From assembly GCA_003551805.1 (NCBI GenBank), contig PUNR01000399.1, forward strand, positions 1-5,957: a DNA stretch of 5,957 nucleotides. Direction: 5' to 3'. The notes beneath the pieces are model-generated. The model ran no database searches and was not told the origin of the DNA. It saw nothing but the letters and a program-made list of their open reading frames with translations. Below, in pieces: positions 5,295 through 5,957 of this stretch (positions are counted from its first letter, which is position 1; every line of letters starts with the position of its first letter). This DNA is from Loktanella sp. (lineage in GTDB: Bacteria; Pseudomonadota; Alphaproteobacteria; Rhodobacterales; Rhodobacteraceae). The position numbers and the translations under genes are program-made.

Positions 5295-5957
5295 ATGACC
5301 ACCCCCGCCAACCACCTGAAAAACCTGTGGGATGATGCCATTGCGGCTGACATGTCCGAATCGGAAAAGCTGCTATACCGATCCAACCTTCTAGGTTCTG
5401 ACAAACGGGTGACGAATTACGGCGGCGGCAATACGAGCGCCAAGGCCATGGAACGCGACCCACTGACTGGCGATATGGTCGAGGTATTGTGGGTCAAAGG
5501 TTCCGGCGGAGATATCGGGTCCATCAAGATGGACGGATTTTCCACGCTTTACATGAACAAGCTGCACGCGCTGAAGGGTCTGTACCGCGGCGTGGCGCAT
5601 GAGGATGAAATGGTCGGCTACCTGCCGCATTGCACCTTCAACCTCAATCCGCGCGCGGCCAGTATCGACACCCCGCTGCATGCCTATGTGCCGCGCAAAC
5701 ATGTCGATCACGTGCATTCGGATGCGATCATCGCCATCGCGGCCTCGGTCAATTCGCGCGACCTGACCGCAGAAGTGTTCGGCGACGATATCGGCTGGCT
5801 GCCGTGGAAAAAGCCCGGCTATGAGCTGGGGCTATGGCTGGAAAAGCTGGCGGTCGAAAACCCGCAGATGCGCGGCGCCGTGCTAGAAAGCCATGGGTTG
5901 TTCACATGGGCCGATGATGCCAAAGACTGCTATCTGACCACGCTGGAGATCATCAAC
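5295..5957 (+). CDS. rhaD: Rhamnulose-1-phosphate aldolase, probably bifunctional aldolase/dehydrogenase (N-terminal part only)
   Basis: Cytoplasmic enzyme that would cleave L-rhamnulose-1-phosphate to dihydroxyacetone phosphate and L-lactaldehyde. The frame is open from the ATG at 5295 to the window end, giving 221 residues by hand translation. Class II (zinc) aldolase marks are the phosphate-loop-like GGGNTSAK at 43-50, WVKGSGGD at 66-73, HVDHVHSDAI at 136-145 with H139/H141 as likely metal ligands, and ESHGLFTW at 198-205 with H200 as a likely third ligand. The sequence resembles the aldolase half of the fused RhaD/RhaE proteins of alphaproteobacteria and Bacillus, which continue into a short-chain dehydrogenase domain to about 700 residues and oxidise lactaldehyde. 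That second half is not visible here, so the fusion is inferred. The gene diverges from rhaR and shares its control region. A stand-alone class II aldolase is the main alternative. Confidence 0.88.
   Translation, partial: MTTPANHLKNLWDDAIAADMSESEKLLYRSNLLGSDKRVTNYGGGNTSAKAMERDPLTGDMVEVLWVKGSGGDIGSIKMDGFSTLYMNKLHALKGLYRGVAHEDEMVGYLPHCTFNLNPRAASIDTPLHAYVPRKHVDHVHSDAIIAIAASVNSRDLTAEVFGDDIGWLPWKKPGYELGLWLEKLAVENPQMRGAVLESHGLFTWADDAKDCYLTTLEIIN

Noticed and set aside
5174..5404. Minus-strand open frame of 76 codons crossing the control region and the start of rhaD
   Set aside because: It overlaps the well-supported rhaD start, its Shine-Dalgarno and the operator arrays, and its product shows no recognisable motif.

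Overview
The window is one end of an L-rhamnose uptake and catabolism locus, most likely from an alphaproteobacterium. The Rhodobacteraceae/roseobacter group is my best guess. It rests on the moderately high GC, the codon style, and the gene order rhaR-rhaS-rhaT-rhaP-rhaQ, which matches the rhamnose transport operon described in Rhizobium leguminosarum. No ribosomal or marker gene is present to fix the taxonomy.

Layout: five genes lie on the minus strand and one on the plus strand, diverging from a 166-bp control region at 5129-5294. Reading leftward from that region come rhaR (DeoR-type regulator, 4316-5128), rhaS (periplasmic sugar-binding protein, 3295-4287), rhaT (double ABC ATPase, 1741-3237), rhaP (permease, 776-1744) and rhaQ (second permease, 1-779, cut by the window edge). 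Reading rightward is rhaD (5295-5957, cut by the window edge), the class II aldolase part of a protein that is probably a bifunctional rhamnulose-1-phosphate aldolase/dehydrogenase. The minus-strand genes are packed as an operon: gaps are 28 bp (rhaR-rhaS) and 57 bp (rhaS-rhaT), followed by two ATGA overlaps (rhaT-rhaP and rhaP-rhaQ). The 57-bp gap holds an 11-bp-stem hairpin.

How it works together (inference from families): RhaS captures the sugar in the periplasm, RhaP/RhaQ form the membrane channel, and RhaT powers import. After isomerisation and phosphorylation by enzymes expected outside the window, RhaD would cleave rhamnulose-1-phosphate to dihydroxyacetone phosphate and lactaldehyde. 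RhaR would repress both transcription units until a sugar or sugar-phosphate intermediate accumulates.

The most notable non-coding feature is in the divergent control region. Three TGATTG-type hexamers face each way, each set spaced exactly 10 bp, and the two sets mirror each other around base 5203. This is a strong candidate for the RhaR operator. The genes themselves belong to known families, and I see no evidence of an undescribed system. No tRNA, rRNA, CRISPR array, insertion sequence or phage gene was seen.
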